A stretch of 64,000 nucleotides of DNA from Desulfomonile sp963700305 (GCA_963700305.1 CAVOXB010000011.1:186001-250000); one strand, 5' to 3'. Counted from the stretch's first letter, positions 47,876-57,020 are shown. The notes: generated by a model not told the origin, from the sequence alone. A program made the numbers and translations.

Positions 47876-48194
47876 ACTCGCCATTGAGTAAGGCATTTCG
47901 AGACACTGATTTGCGCCATCGGTTTTGTGGAAAAGCAGAACCGACTAATCAGCCGTTCCAAAAGAGATTGCCTCGGGCTACGCCCTCGCAATGACATCCT
48001 TTCGGTCTTCAGCGCAGTATAGCCGACATTACTTTTGAGAATTCTTATATGCGCTGGCACCAAAAACACTCGTGATTTGTAGCATTTCAGCTGCAAAAGT
48101 CAGATTTGTTGAGAATCGTTATAGTCAGCACCTCTAATTTTGTGAACGTGCAAACTCAATTGGTAAGCTCGTCTCACACCAGGGGCAAAAACCG
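47876..48194. other. intergenic stretch with a partial repeat
   Basis: 319 bases without a gene between converging rubredoxin and pentapeptide genes. A fragment GCCTCGGGCTACGCCCTCGC followed by AATGACA (about 47972-47998) is a half copy of the TGTCATTGCG-ended repeat. Nothing else is recognisable. Confidence 0.4.
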
Positions 48195-48740
48195 CTATTC
48201 CCGGTCCTTGTCAATCCCTTTGACCCACTCCAGGTTGGCACCCGAAAATCGAGTGCCCACAAGCGACGCGCTATCGAAATTCGCTCCTGTGAGGTTTACT
48301 CCCTCTAAAATCGTCTCGAACAGATTTGCTCCGGTGAGATTTGCTCCGAAAAGGTTGGCGTTCGTCAGGTTTGCTTCAGATAAATTCGCCATAGTCAACC
48401 GCGCATAAGCGAGGTCCGCCCGACTCAAATTGGAGTCCGAAAGGTTTGCCCCCGAAAGATTGCATTGTCTAAGACAAGCGCCATACAAATCCGCTGACAC
48501 CAGGACCGCCCCTGGAAGCCACGCGTCGGCAAGATCAGCTCCAGCAAGATTTGACCCTGTCAGATCGGCAAGGGCGAGTTTCGCCCCCTTGAGCTTTGCT
48601 CTGGCAACACTTATTCCAACGAGCTTGGATTCAGAAAGGTCCACGCCGAGCATAACCGCCTCTTCCAGCAGCGCCGCCAGCGAAGGGGCCACTCCCTGGA
48701 ATATGATCCGGTCCGTGAATCTATTGTAGATTTCCAGCAT
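48195..48740 (-). CDS. pentapeptide repeat protein
   Basis: About 181 residues from the ATG at 48740; a longer frame to 48842 would add a hydrophobic N-terminal stretch. From about residue 40 the chain consists of A(D/N)LxX pentapeptides: ARAKLKGAKLALADLTGSNL, AGADLADAWLPGAVLVSADL, then NLSGANLSDSNLSRADLAYA and more. About 20 units should form a right-handed quadrilateral beta-helix. No signal peptide is present in the short form. Some family members mimic DNA and protect gyrase, but most are unassigned. Confidence 0.88.
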   Translation of the reverse strand: MLEIYNRFTDRIIFQGVAPSLAALLEEAVMLGVDLSESKLVGISVARAKLKGAKLALADLTGSNLAGADLADAWLPGAVLVSADLYGACLRQCNLSGANLSDSNLSRADLAYARLTMANLSEANLTNANLFGANLTGANLFETILEGVNLTGANFDSASLVGTRFSGANLEWVKGIDKDRE

Positions 48741-49076
48741 AAGCTGATCCCAGAGGCGCTGAATAGTCAGAACAAGAATAACAGTAAAACACACCCCATA
48801 ACAAGAAAAGAGTCCTTCACAGTAGTGGTAGCATAATAACACCGAATCTGAGGAAACTGGGCGATAATCGCCCGACCAACGATTTGTATTCCGCTGATTT
48901 TACGATGCAAATTCATTGTGTGTGATTTTCGACCAAAATAATAGTTTAAAAAGCGCACAAAAAGGCTTTCGCTCGCGCTGCTTGATCCGACAACTAACCG
49001 GTCTTACTGCTGTTTCAAGACAGGCCGATAAGTGGCACCAAAATTGCTCAACACGAAGTGCTCGGTACGAACCTTG

Positions 49077-49158
49077 TTTTAGAGGATCCCGGTGCACATA
49101 TAAGCCTCTCATAACCATTTTCTCTGCCCCCATCACTTTATAGTTGGGGGTTTTTTTT
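49077..49158 (+). terminator. tandem leader/terminator unit A (possible small RNA end)
   Basis: The unit reads TTTTAGAGGATC, a spacer, AGCCTCTCATAACC, then the terminator CCCCCA (49127-49132)/TGGGGG (49145-49150) followed by TTTTTTTT (49151-49158). AGAGG and CCTCT can pair upstream of the terminator. The same arrangement recurs 130 bases on. The 615-base gap 48741-49355 holds no protein gene. The unit may end a small RNA starting upstream. Confidence 0.65.
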
Positions 49159-49207
49159 CGGATGTGTTAACCTTAGCCCTCTATGTTAGGCTTCGGTTTG
49201 AGCCCCA

Positions 49208-49301
49208 TTTTAGGGGATCTCCAAAAAATAGCCTCTCATAACCCCTTTATAAATTGACCATTTTTACTCCCCCATCATTATATCGTTGGGGGTTTTTTTT
49301 T
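49208..49301 (+). terminator. tandem leader/terminator unit B upstream of CoA-binding gene
   Basis: It repeats unit A: TTTTAGGGGATC, AGCCTCTCATAACC, then CCCCCA (49269-49274)/TGGGGG (49287-49292) and a nine-T run ending at 49301. AGGGG can pair with CCCCT or CCTCT, giving two alternative stems. It ends 55 bases before the CoA-binding gene, so it could be an attenuator for that gene or a second small RNA end. Confidence 0.65.
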
Positions 49302-49355
49302 GCATTTGATAGAGTGCTTGAAGCGTATTACATTCCTAGAAAAAAGGAGGAAGCA

Positions 49356-49772
49356 ATGAGTGCAGATAGTCCTGATGGCGCTTCCATAAATGAAATACTG
49401 CAGAAGTTCCGCGTAATCGCTGTTGTGGGATTATCAGCGGATTCCTGGAAAGATAGCCATAGAGTCGCCGCGTATCTCAAAGAGCATGGTTACAGAATTA
49501 TTCCCGTCAATCCGTCAGTCGAAGAGATATTGGGAGAAAAAAGCTACCCTGATTTGAAATCAGTCCCCGAAAAGGTGGACGTTGTGGACGTTTTTCGCCG
49601 TTCAGAACACCTCCCGGAAATAGCTGATCAAGCAATATCCATCGGGGCCAAGGTGCTTTGGATGCAGCAGGGCATAAGAAACGAGGATGCGGCGAAAAAG
49701 GCCCGACAGGCTGGCCTGATTGTGGTTCAAGATGAATGTATGATGGCGCAGCATTCCCGACTAATGAAATAA
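49356..49772 (+). CDS. CoA-binding domain protein (YccU-like)
   Basis: A 138-residue Rossmann-fold protein. Start ATG at 49356 after a perfect AAGGAGG. The core reads FRVIAVVGLSADSWKDSHRV, AAYLKEHGYRIIPVNPSVEE, then GEKSYPDLKSVPEKVDVVDV and KVLWMQQGIRNEDAAKKARQ. This is the CoA_binding_2 family, related to the succinyl-CoA synthetase alpha nucleotide domain. The biological role is not established. It is followed by a DUF2461 gene 37 bases on, and preceded by two terminator units that may regulate it. Confidence 0.9.
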   Translation: MSADSPDGASINEILQKFRVIAVVGLSADSWKDSHRVAAYLKEHGYRIIPVNPSVEEILGEKSYPDLKSVPEKVDVVDVFRRSEHLPEIADQAISIGAKVLWMQQGIRNEDAAKKARQAGLIVVQDECMMAQHSRLMK

Positions 49773-49809
49773 TCACGGAGCAATTCTTTTCAAACGCAAG
49801 GTGAGAGTC

Positions 49810-50514
49810 ATGAATGGTTTCAAAGGCTTCCCTAAAGAATGCGTAGATTTCTATCTCGAACTCGCGAAAAACAACAACAAGACATGGTTTGATGATCACA
49901 AGAGCGACTACGAAAAATACGTCATGGATCCTGCAAAGGATTTTGTCTATTCAATGGGCATCCTCTTGAAGAAGCTTTCACAAGACATAACGGCAGACCC
50001 TCGCGTGAATAAGTCTATATTCAGGCTTTACCGAGACACCCGTTTCAGCAATGACAAAACCCCTTATAAGACTCACCTCGGTATTTTCTTCTGGGAAGGC
50101 AACGGTCCCAAAATGGAGTTTTCCGGCTATTATTTCCATCTTGAACCCCCGACAATGTTTCTTGCGGCAGGCATGCATTGTTTCAGCAGACCGCGGCTGG
50201 AGCTTTATCGAAATTACGTCATTGATTCCGAATTCGGCCCCCGGCTTGCTGAAGCCGTACAAAGCGTGACCGCCAATTCCGGGTATTCCGTTGGAGGTAA
50301 ACACTATAAGAAACTGCCACGAGGATACGCCGCGGAGGGCAATACAGGTGAGCTCCTTCTTCACAATGGACTTTACGCAATGACCGAAATGCAAATACCT
50401 ACTGAGTTCTACTCTCCGGATTTACTAGAGTATTGTTTTTCCGCCTTCAAGAAAATGTCCCCCATCCATCAATGGCTGACGGAAATGATTAATCGAGGTG
50501 CCGCGTTCGGCTGA
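49810..50514 (+). CDS. DUF2461 (TIGR02453) family protein
   Basis: A 234-residue soluble protein of the DUF2461 family. Typical pieces are FPKECVDFYLELAKNNNKTW with FDDHKSDYEKYV, NKSIFRLYRDTRFSNDKTPY, KTHLGIFFW, GYYFHLEPPTMFLAAGMHC and the end LPRGYAAE. The ATG at 49810 follows GGTGAG and is preferred to the GTG at 49801. It probably shares a transcript with the CoA-binding gene. No biochemical function is known to me. Confidence 0.88.
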   Translation: MNGFKGFPKECVDFYLELAKNNNKTWFDDHKSDYEKYVMDPAKDFVYSMGILLKKLSQDITADPRVNKSIFRLYRDTRFSNDKTPYKTHLGIFFWEGNGPKMEFSGYYFHLEPPTMFLAAGMHCFSRPRLELYRNYVIDSEFGPRLAEAVQSVTANSGYSVGGKHYKKLPRGYAAEGNTGELLLHNGLYAMTEMQIPTEFYSPDLLEYCFSAFKKMSPIHQWLTEMINRGAAFG

Positions 50515-50601
50515 TCTTAGTTGATAAATCCTTCGGTTATCGATATAAATATTTGGTTTGAACCTGTTCTACCCTGTTCCGACTGGAAGAGGCATTGAGA
50601 G

Positions 50602-51696
50602 ATGGCGCTATTTGCCAGGGACAAGAACAAGCTACTGTTTGACGCGGTCCAAAAGGGGCAAAATGAAGTAGTGACCCAGCTTCTGGACAAAGGGGCCGAT
50701 GTAAACTCGCGGGACGAGGCCGGCGCCACCCCACTTATGAAGGCCTGTTCTTTGGGACAAGCCCGTGTCGTCAAAACGCTTCTTGATTCTAAGGCCGATG
50801 TCAACGCAAAAGACGACAAAGGATGCTCATGCCTAATGGCGGCCTGCATGGCGAATCAGATGCTCTGCGTCAGATTGTTGCTCACCAAAAGGGTGGATCT
50901 TGAAGCTCAGGACAATGAAGGAAGAACTTCGCTGATGGTGGCATCACAATATGGCCGCCTCGAGTTAATGAAATTTCTTCTGGATCAAGGCGCCAAGCCT
51001 GACACCCAAAATAAGGAAGGACGAACCGCCCTTGTCGTTGCAATGACTGCGGGGCAAATCATGTCTATGACTCGCCTGCTCGAACACGGAGCGGACGTGG
51101 ACGCACAGGACGACGCCGGTTGGACTCCCCTGATGCGAGCCGCATCCGATGGACACCTGGGAATGGTAAACCTGCTCCTAAAGCGAGGGGCGAATGTCGA
51201 TACCGTAGATAAGGCTGGTCGAAACGCTCTGATGAAGGCCGTACACAAAGGCTTCAAAGAAGTTGCCGAACAGCTTCTGGGCAAAGGCGCAGACGTAAAT
51301 ACTCAGGATCATGCCGGATGGACAGCGCTTATGGTGTCCTGCGACAGAGGTGATTTGCCTCTGGTAAAATGTCTGTTGGACCGTGGAGCTGAGATCAACG
51401 TGCAGGACAAAGCGGGCCGTACAGCTCTAATGTGGGCAGCCCGGGCCGGCCGTGTTCAGGTGGTCAATTTTCTCTTGGACTGCGGCGCGGATTTCGAAGT
51501 TCACGACAATGCTGGACTGACTGCTCTGATCTGGGCTTCCCAGGAATCCCATGAAGAAATTGCGGAACTGCTCCTTGAGCGTGGAGCAAGCATAACAGAG
51601 GAAGCCTCAAAGACAATTGAGGCTTTAATCGAAGGCTCAGATGAAGGTCTGTACGGAAACTCTGGAGCTTACGCTGGACCAAGGTTTCCTTGTTGA
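50602..51696 (+). CDS. ankyrin repeat protein, first part
   Basis: Begins MALFARDKNKLLFDAVQKGQ with no signal peptide. About ten 33-residue ankyrin repeats follow (for example DAGWTPLMRAASDGHLGMVN and LLLKRGANVDTVDKAGRNAL). After ITEEASKTIEALIEGSDE the sequence stops looking like ankyrin and ends at 51696. The second ankyrin frame starts at 51641, overlapping by 56 bases. Either two coupled genes exist, or one gene of about 757 residues carries a one-base shift near 51640-51650; I favour one gene. Ankyrin stacks bind proteins; the target is unknown. Confidence 0.85.
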   Translation: MALFARDKNKLLFDAVQKGQNEVVTQLLDKGADVNSRDEAGATPLMKACSLGQARVVKTLLDSKADVNAKDDKGCSCLMAACMANQMLCVRLLLTKRVDLEAQDNEGRTSLMVASQYGRLELMKFLLDQGAKPDTQNKEGRTALVVAMTAGQIMSMTRLLEHGADVDAQDDAGWTPLMRAASDGHLGMVNLLLKRGANVDTVDKAGRNALMKAVHKGFKEVAEQLLGKGADVNTQDHAGWTALMVSCDRGDLPLVKCLLDRGAEINVQDKAGRTALMWAARAGRVQVVNFLLDCGADFEVHDNAGLTALIWASQESHEEIAELLLERGASITEEASKTIEALIEGSDEGLYGNSGAYAGPRFPC

Positions 51697-52873
51697 ATCC
51701 GAAGCGAATAACCTCAATGATCTCCTGATACGAGCCGCGGGAGCCGGCGACGTTAAGCAAATCAAGCAACTGCTCGATGCAGGAGCTCGCGTTAATGTTA
51801 GGAATAAATACGGTCTGACCCCTCTCATGAGGGCCGCGTACAAAGGCCATCTTTCTGCCGCTCAGTTTCTCCTTGAGCGTGGCGCAAACATCTCTTTAGA
51901 AGACAAGGATGGTAAGAACGCGCTAATGAAGGCTTGTTCCACAGGCCAGGCGGAAATAGTGAAATGTCTTGTGGACAGTGGAGCTGATGTAAACACCCAA
52001 AACTCTTACGGTTTAACCGCCCTCATGAGAGCAGCGTACAAAGGCCGTGATAACGTCGTTGAATTACTTCTTCAATACGGTGCGGACCCCGAACTCAAAG
52101 ATAAGGCCGGATTGACAGCTGTAGCCTGGGCTTCTGTAAAGGGCCACGTTAATACTGTCACGTTGCTGGTGAACTCAGGCGCAACTGCTGCCTACGTTCG
52201 CGACCAAGCGAACTCTGAGGTGGCCGAGGTGATCGCGGAGGATGACGAAGCAGCAGAGCCGGAACCAAGAATCCAGACGGTTGTTCTAGAGCGAACGGAG
52301 CGAGACGCTGAAGCTCTCATGGAGGCATGCATAAACGGCAGTCTTGCCGATGTCGAGCTACTCATTGAAGCCGGCTTGGAGATCAATTCCAGAGATAAAT
52401 CGGGGCGAACGCCACTCATGTGGGGATGCTACAAAAACAGGCATCGACTTGTACGATTGTTACTGCATGGGGGGGCTGACCCGAACATGCAGGACAGAGG
52501 TGGACGCACAGCCCTGATGTGGGCCGCTCTGTACGCTGATCCGGAAATCGTGGAAATGCTGTTGGATGAGCGCGTCTCCATTGATATCGCGGACAACAAC
52601 GGCCGCACGGGACTTATATGGGCTTGCATCAGCGGGAGACCGAGTGTGGTCAAAGCCGTGCTGGCTTCGGGACCAGATTTGGAGGCGGCAGATAACGACG
52701 GCAAGACCGCCCTAATTTGGGCATGCGATAAAGTCTATCTCGAAATCATTGAGATGTTGCTTGCATGGGGAGCAGACATGCGCACCTCTGACCACAACGG
52801 GAGAACAGCAGTTGATCTTGCCCATGAACGTGAATTGGACGATGTGATCGAGCTCTTGAACCAGTATGCATGA
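51641..52873 (+). CDS. ankyrin repeat protein, second part
   Basis: Ankyrin repeats begin at ANNLNDLLIRAAGAGDVKQI and run in two blocks: about five repeats, an acidic linker (EVAEVIAEDDEAAEPEPRIQ), then about six repeats ending in HNGRTAVDLAHERELDDVIE. The ATG at 51641 has no clear Shine-Dalgarno site, which supports continuation of the upstream frame through an indel. All repeats have the TPLMWA/TALIWA-type turn. It lies convergent with the zinc-ribbon membrane protein gene. Confidence 0.85.
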   Translation: MKVCTETLELTLDQGFLVESEANNLNDLLIRAAGAGDVKQIKQLLDAGARVNVRNKYGLTPLMRAAYKGHLSAAQFLLERGANISLEDKDGKNALMKACSTGQAEIVKCLVDSGADVNTQNSYGLTALMRAAYKGRDNVVELLLQYGADPELKDKAGLTAVAWASVKGHVNTVTLLVNSGATAAYVRDQANSEVAEVIAEDDEAAEPEPRIQTVVLERTERDAEALMEACINGSLADVELLIEAGLEINSRDKSGRTPLMWGCYKNRHRLVRLLLHGGADPNMQDRGGRTALMWAALYADPEIVEMLLDERVSIDIADNNGRTGLIWACISGRPSVVKAVLASGPDLEAADNDGKTALIWACDKVYLEIIEMLLAWGADMRTSDHNGRTAVDLAHERELDDVIELLNQYA

Positions 52874-52894
52874 GAGCCTGACAATTATTCCGGA

Positions 52895-53659
52895 TTACCG
52901 AAAGCCTTGTTTGGCCATGAAACTCAAGATTGTAAGGGGAACAAACAGAGCCAACCAGACTCTCGGGAGCACCTTGCCTGCGAAAATAGTGTTCCAATTG
53001 AGAATCACGAATAGTACGGCAGCTGGAGAGAAGCACAGCGAAAATATCCCCCACAAGATACTCTGCTTGAACGCGTAGTATAATACTACTATGTAATAGA
53101 GAAATATGAAGAGCGCCATACCGACTGTGTATGAAACAACCACTTGATGGCTATAACCAAATAGAGCGAAGAGAAACGATACCACTACCACCGCCAACAC
53201 GGTGCAAATAGTCCACAGTCGCTTCTTTCGGACGACTTCCTTGCGCTCGCCATCTTCCGCGTAAAAATATCCAGCTATTTTGTCCGTCTGAGACTGTGCA
53301 ATCTCATCAGAGAGCCTGTGAGCGTGCGACGGAGATTGCTGTGCAGAAAAAGCCTCATCCCGCTCAATTTTGGAAAACACAACGCCGCATCGGTCGCATT
53401 CGTCCCTATCTGCTTTTGTAGGCGAACCGCAATTCGGGCATGTCTTGGTTAAATCTTCTTCGTTCTTTTTTGATCCATCAGGACCGCCGGCCCTGGCTGC
53501 GAGGCTCTTCTCGTGAATCAGTCCGGCCTCCGAAAGTTTCTTTAATATGCTCCCAAGTTGCGAAAGAGACAGCTCGTACTTGACCATCAGTGAATGGTCG
53601 TGCATGCCATCCCCGACATCTTTTGCAAATTCTTTGGCGTTTATTTTTTTGGGTGCCAC
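52895..53659 (-). CDS. zinc-ribbon membrane protein with short helical N-terminal domain
   Basis: From the GTG at 53659 (GGAAAGG five bases upstream) the protein has about 254 residues. It opens with KKINAKEFAKDVGDGMHDHS and LSQLGSILKKLSEAGLI, a small helical domain recurrent in this phylum. A zinc ribbon follows (CPNCGSPTKADRDECDRCGV). Four membrane segments end the protein (for example ICTVLAVVVVSFLFALFGYS, VGMALFIFLYYIVVLYYAF). The function is unknown; a membrane sensor is possible. An upstream extension to 53737 is open but unsupported. Confidence 0.65.
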   Translation of the reverse strand: MAPKKINAKEFAKDVGDGMHDHSLMVKYELSLSQLGSILKKLSEAGLIHEKSLAARAGGPDGSKKNEEDLTKTCPNCGSPTKADRDECDRCGVVFSKIERDEAFSAQQSPSHAHRLSDEIAQSQTDKIAGYFYAEDGERKEVVRKKRLWTICTVLAVVVVSFLFALFGYSHQVVVSYTVGMALFIFLYYIVVLYYAFKQSILWGIFSLCFSPAAVLFVILNWNTIFAGKVLPRVWLALFVPLTILSFMAKQGFR

Positions 53660-53743
53660 AAGCGCCTTTCCGTTGCTGAAACGCTGATCACAACTATAAC
53701 GCAGATGACTCGTAGGGACGCTACCCTGCAGTTCCACTCAGGC

Positions 53744-54877
53744 CTATTGAAGTGAAGGGTAATACTGCCTGCATGGAGGCTGCGGGGTATAGTCCTTGGT
53801 GAAGACAAATTGCCACAATTGAATATCACGGGCTCTAAAAGCCCCAGCGCAGCTCTGGAGATAATATTCCCACATCCTCTTAAATCTCAGAGTGTATTTG
53901 CCTTTTAGCAGCGGCCAGGCTTCTTGGAATCTGCTGTTCCAAGCCATGAGGGTCTTGTCGTAATGCGGCCCAAGATTCTGAAGGTCTTCCAATAAAAACA
54001 GACCCTCCACGGACTCGCTGATCTGAGCTATGCTGGGGAGCTGTCCATTGGGAAAAATGTATGTTGTTATCCAAGGATCACAATATATACGTGATTCATT
54101 ACTGCCTATCGTATGGAGTAAGAATATGCCATCGTCCTTGAGGCAACGATCTACGACTTGCATAAAACTCTTATAGTTCTTTTTGCCGACGTGCTCAAAC
54201 ATCCCAACTGAGACTATCTTGTCAAATTTTCCATGCAAGTCTCGATAATCGCAATGAGCTATTATTACAGGCTTGCCTTTGCAAAGTTCGTTAGCGGATC
54301 TTACTTGTTCGGCCGATATATTGCATCCGGTTACTGCGCACCGATAATTCTCAACCATGTACTTGGCCAGTCCTCCCCAACCGAAACCGATGTCCAAAAT
54401 GTGATCGCCGTCTCTTATGTTCAATTTTCTGCAGATGAGGTCCATTTTATTGCGTTGGCCCTGTTCCAAATTATTTGTTCCGTTAAAAAATCCGCAACTA
54501 TATTGCCTGTAAGAGTCCAGAAATGAAAAAAAGAGCTCATTGTCGCTGTCATAGTGTTTTTCTGCCACTTCTCTTGCTCGACTTTTGGACTGCTTGTTGA
54601 AGAGCCATGCTTGCACATAGGGTAGCAGCAGCCTGTAAGTGCCCTGAACTTTTTGATCAAGCCTGCCGGTAATGATTCGAAATATGAATTCATCCACTCT
54701 GGGGCAATCCCACCATCCATCCATGTACGTCTCGCCTAAACCTAAATTCTTGTCCTTCAGCACGCGAGCGTACATTCTGTCGTCATTTACCTGGATATCC
54801 CATGGGTTGGAACCGTTTATCGTGATTCCGCAAATAGAGAACAATTCCTGAACAATTCCCTTATATTTCAACATCAT
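53744..54877 (-). CDS. cfa: cyclopropane-fatty-acyl-phospholipid synthase
   Basis: Adds a methylene from S-adenosylmethionine to the double bond of membrane phospholipid acyl chains. The SAM-binding motif is ILDIGFGWGGLAKYM. Typical Cfa pieces include EKHYDSDNELFFSFLDSYRQ, SVGMFEHVGKKNY, PWITTYIFPNGQLPS, and HYDKTLMAWNSRFQ. The start is the ATG at 54877 after GGGGGCG; the longer frame to 54952 lacks support. About 377 residues, close to E. coli Cfa. It stands alone on the minus strand. It can act on unsaturated lipids whether they come from ordinary synthesis or the megasynthase. Confidence 0.95.
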   Translation of the reverse strand: MMLKYKGIVQELFSICGITINGSNPWDIQVNDDRMYARVLKDKNLGLGETYMDGWWDCPRVDEFIFRIITGRLDQKVQGTYRLLLPYVQAWLFNKQSKSRAREVAEKHYDSDNELFFSFLDSYRQYSCGFFNGTNNLEQGQRNKMDLICRKLNIRDGDHILDIGFGWGGLAKYMVENYRCAVTGCNISAEQVRSANELCKGKPVIIAHCDYRDLHGKFDKIVSVGMFEHVGKKNYKSFMQVVDRCLKDDGIFLLHTIGSNESRIYCDPWITTYIFPNGQLPSIAQISESVEGLFLLEDLQNLGPHYDKTLMAWNSRFQEAWPLLKGKYTLRFKRMWEYYLQSCAGAFRARDIQLWQFVFTKDYTPQPPCRQYYPSLQ

Positions 54878-55066
54878 TCGCCCCCAAATACCCTCCGGAG
54901 TTTTCCGGTTAGAAGTTTCAATGCGCCCTGGCGCGTCGGGAACAACTCCCACAATTTGTATCGAAACTACTTCGGAGTATGGCTTACAATTAATGTACGT
55001 CCTGAATTTACGATCAATGCCTCTTATAATACAAGATGCTTATCCAGAGTCAATCGTAAATACGGT

Positions 55067-55887
55067 TTATCCGCTGCTGCGAAACCGATATTTTCTCAAT
55101 GTATGTAAGTACACATGAATAATCATGGATGATACCAACAAGTAGCCAAAAAAAGATGCGTGGCGTCCACCACCCGAAGCCCCCCAAGCGCCTGTACCAA
55201 TGCCATTGTGGCGTGCACATCGTACATCAGTATCCCGGTGAGCATCTGCACCGGAACAAATACCAACATGTCGGTAAGAAAGAAAATCCTTTCCAAAGGA
55301 TCAAACGACGGATACCTCTGGTAAGTGTCAGGAAATCTCTTCCCTACGAAAATGAGGTACCCATAATAATGGATCGTCTCCGCGACGTCCCTGAAAAAAC
55401 CGGGCGGTGAAACGAAGAAGCGGCTTTTGAACTCCTTTCTCCAAACGTGATATAAAACCCAAAAAATGAAATCCAACGCTACTGTCACGCTGCAAAGATT
55501 GTGCAAATTGGCGGCATTCAGGAATGTAGCAAAAATCGGAGCCACATCCAAAAGACGCGATTGAACCCCAGTAGGCACCAATAAAGCTACGCAAAGGCCA
55601 CGTACCCCGTGCCACACTCTGATCGGCGCGGGGAGAACTTCCGCTTCAGATTGCGGCGGTCGTATCATTTTGCGGGTTAGAACCATGAGAAACGTGTGAA
55701 AACAAACTGCGGCAGAAGCGCATACCATTACGAAACAGCCTATCAAGTCCACCCATTTGAATCCTATCCTCTTGACCACTGCCGCGATTTCCTCGAAATC
55801 GTCCTTTCGGATCTTGGACTCGCCCAGCAAGTAGAAGTCTTCCAGGAAAAGCCTCCGGCCTGGACGCGCCAGCATTCCCTTTTCCAC
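55067..55887 (-). CDS. cytochrome b561/thiosulfate-reductase-type membrane cytochrome b, C-terminal frameshift
   Basis: Membrane di-haem cytochrome b, like PhsC or hydrogenase cytochrome b subunits, linking quinones to a periplasmic partner. Candidate haem His are in RVWHGVRGLC, NAANLHNLCSV, WVLYHVWRK, THLF and IIHVYLHTL. Hydrophobic segments include IGCFVMVCASAAVCFHTFLM and LTDMLVFVPVQMLTGILMY. The frame ends prematurely at 55123; one T missing from the T7 run (plus-strand A7 at 55148-55154) restores HLFFGYLLVSSMIIHVYLHT and a stop at 55067. No catalytic partner subunit is adjacent. About 273 residues. Confidence 0.75.
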
Positions 55888-55934
55888 GGGAATGGTCCTA
55901 ACCCATCTTCCTCAGGGTACTTCCTGCACGACCA

Positions 55935-56379
55935 TTGAGTAAAACTTTGCGTCTTCGGAATGACAAAGAGTGCAATCCTTTGCTTGTTCGCCTCGACTTG
56001 AATCATTTTATTTGTCAAACAGCGGCCAAGACGGGCAAACAGATCACAGGTATGGACAAAGACGCGATGGAGTTCTTGACCGGTTACCGTTGGCCCGGGA
56101 ATGTGAGGGAGCTCATAAGCGTTGTGGAGTATGCATTCGTGGTGTGCAACGGCGAGATCATTACAAGATGTGACCTGCCGGAAATGACGCTTACTCTTGG
56201 GCCCCAGCGTCGTACGAGACAGCGGCCTGCAGAACCAGGAAAATAGCCTGATTCAGGCCTTAATTATGAACAAAGGGAATCGTTTCGCCGCGTCCCAAAG
56301 TCTTGGCGTGAGCCGCCAGACGGTCTGGAGCTGGATACGAAAATACGGTATCGACGTGAACGGTCTGTGTGCCCGTTAG
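55935..56379 (+). pseudogene. C-terminal remnant of a sigma-54-dependent regulator
   Basis: Only the end of an NtrC-type activator is present. AKTGKQITGMDKDAMEFLTG, YRWPGNVRELISVVEYAFVV and ITRCDLPEM are the last part of the AAA+ domain. A Fis-type HTH follows in another frame after a shift near 56195-56205: LIQALIMNKGNRFAASQSLG and VSRQTVWSWIRKYGI. Walker A/B motifs, GAFTGA and any sensor domain are missing upstream, where a divergent cytochrome b gene begins. It is therefore a truncated and frameshifted relic, probably of a regulator that once controlled this locus. Confidence 0.75.
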
Positions 56380-56448
56380 ATGGAGATTCAAATCCCTTGC
56401 AGAGTATACGGGAAGCAGCGTCGCTCCTTCCTGTTGTTGCAGGAATTT

Positions 56449-56973
56449 TCAGATATCAAACTCGAATTGCTGCAGGTAGTGCTCCAGTTTTGACCTATTT
56501 TCAGCTGAAATGTCAGGGCAATGCTCAGGTCCCTTCACGCCTTCGCTTGTCCTGATGGCAAATACCATGCACGTTGGTTCACCGCATTTGTTGCAGTTGG
56601 TCCTTGGTAAAAGCTTGAGGATTTCCATCATTTGAGGTACTGGCAGCGCCTCAAAAGTGGGCTCGATTTGTGCCCTGCCTTCCCAGGCATCATTGATCTC
56701 CTTGCGGAGCCATTCCAGGATTCGGTCTGCCTCGCCTTCGTCTTTTAAGGCGTTGACGAAAATCTCTTTGCCATGCACAGTTATAAGCTTACCGTGCGTC
56801 CTGATTGTTAGAGCGGGTGGCGAACTCACGTAATCACCGCCCCCTATAGAAGTGTTCAAGTAGGGGAGCGCGTCTGAAACGTCTTCATTCAGTTTTGCAA
56901 CGCAGTGGACGGATTGGAATTCTGGGTTGCATTTGGGACGAAAAAGCTCTTTTGTGTATCCTGTCAGCAGCAT
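56449..56973 (-). CDS. Fe-S cluster-binding protein with AcsC-type 4Fe-4S domain
   Basis: A 174-residue soluble protein. The C-terminal domain, MEILKLLPRTNCNKCGEPTC then FAIRTSEGVKGPEHCPDI, has the CxxCxxxxC plus distal C pattern of the 4Fe-4S domain at the N-terminus of the corrinoid iron-sulfur protein large subunit and related proteins. The first 110 residues (CNPEFQSVHCVAKLNEDVSD, YLNTSIGGGDYV, LTIRTHGKLITVHGKEIFVN) form a conserved-looking domain that I cannot name. The ATG at 56973 follows AAGGAGG. It sits 47 bases after the DUF1573 gene in an ArsR-DUF1573-FeS operon. Confidence 0.75.
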   Translation of the reverse strand: MLLTGYTKELFRPKCNPEFQSVHCVAKLNEDVSDALPYLNTSIGGGDYVSSPPALTIRTHGKLITVHGKEIFVNALKDEGEADRILEWLRKEINDAWEGRAQIEPTFEALPVPQMMEILKLLPRTNCNKCGEPTCMVFAIRTSEGVKGPEHCPDISAENRSKLEHYLQQFEFDI

Positions 56974-57020
56974 CTTGAGCCTCCTTTCCACCGTTGGAAT
57001 GACTTCTGTCTCCCCATGCA

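Noticed and set aside
49081..49115. preQ1-I-like riboswitch in tandem unit A
   Set aside because: AGAGG/CCTCT stem recalls preQ1-I, but the loop is too long and the A-rich pseudoknot tail is missing; the downstream gene is not queuosine-related.
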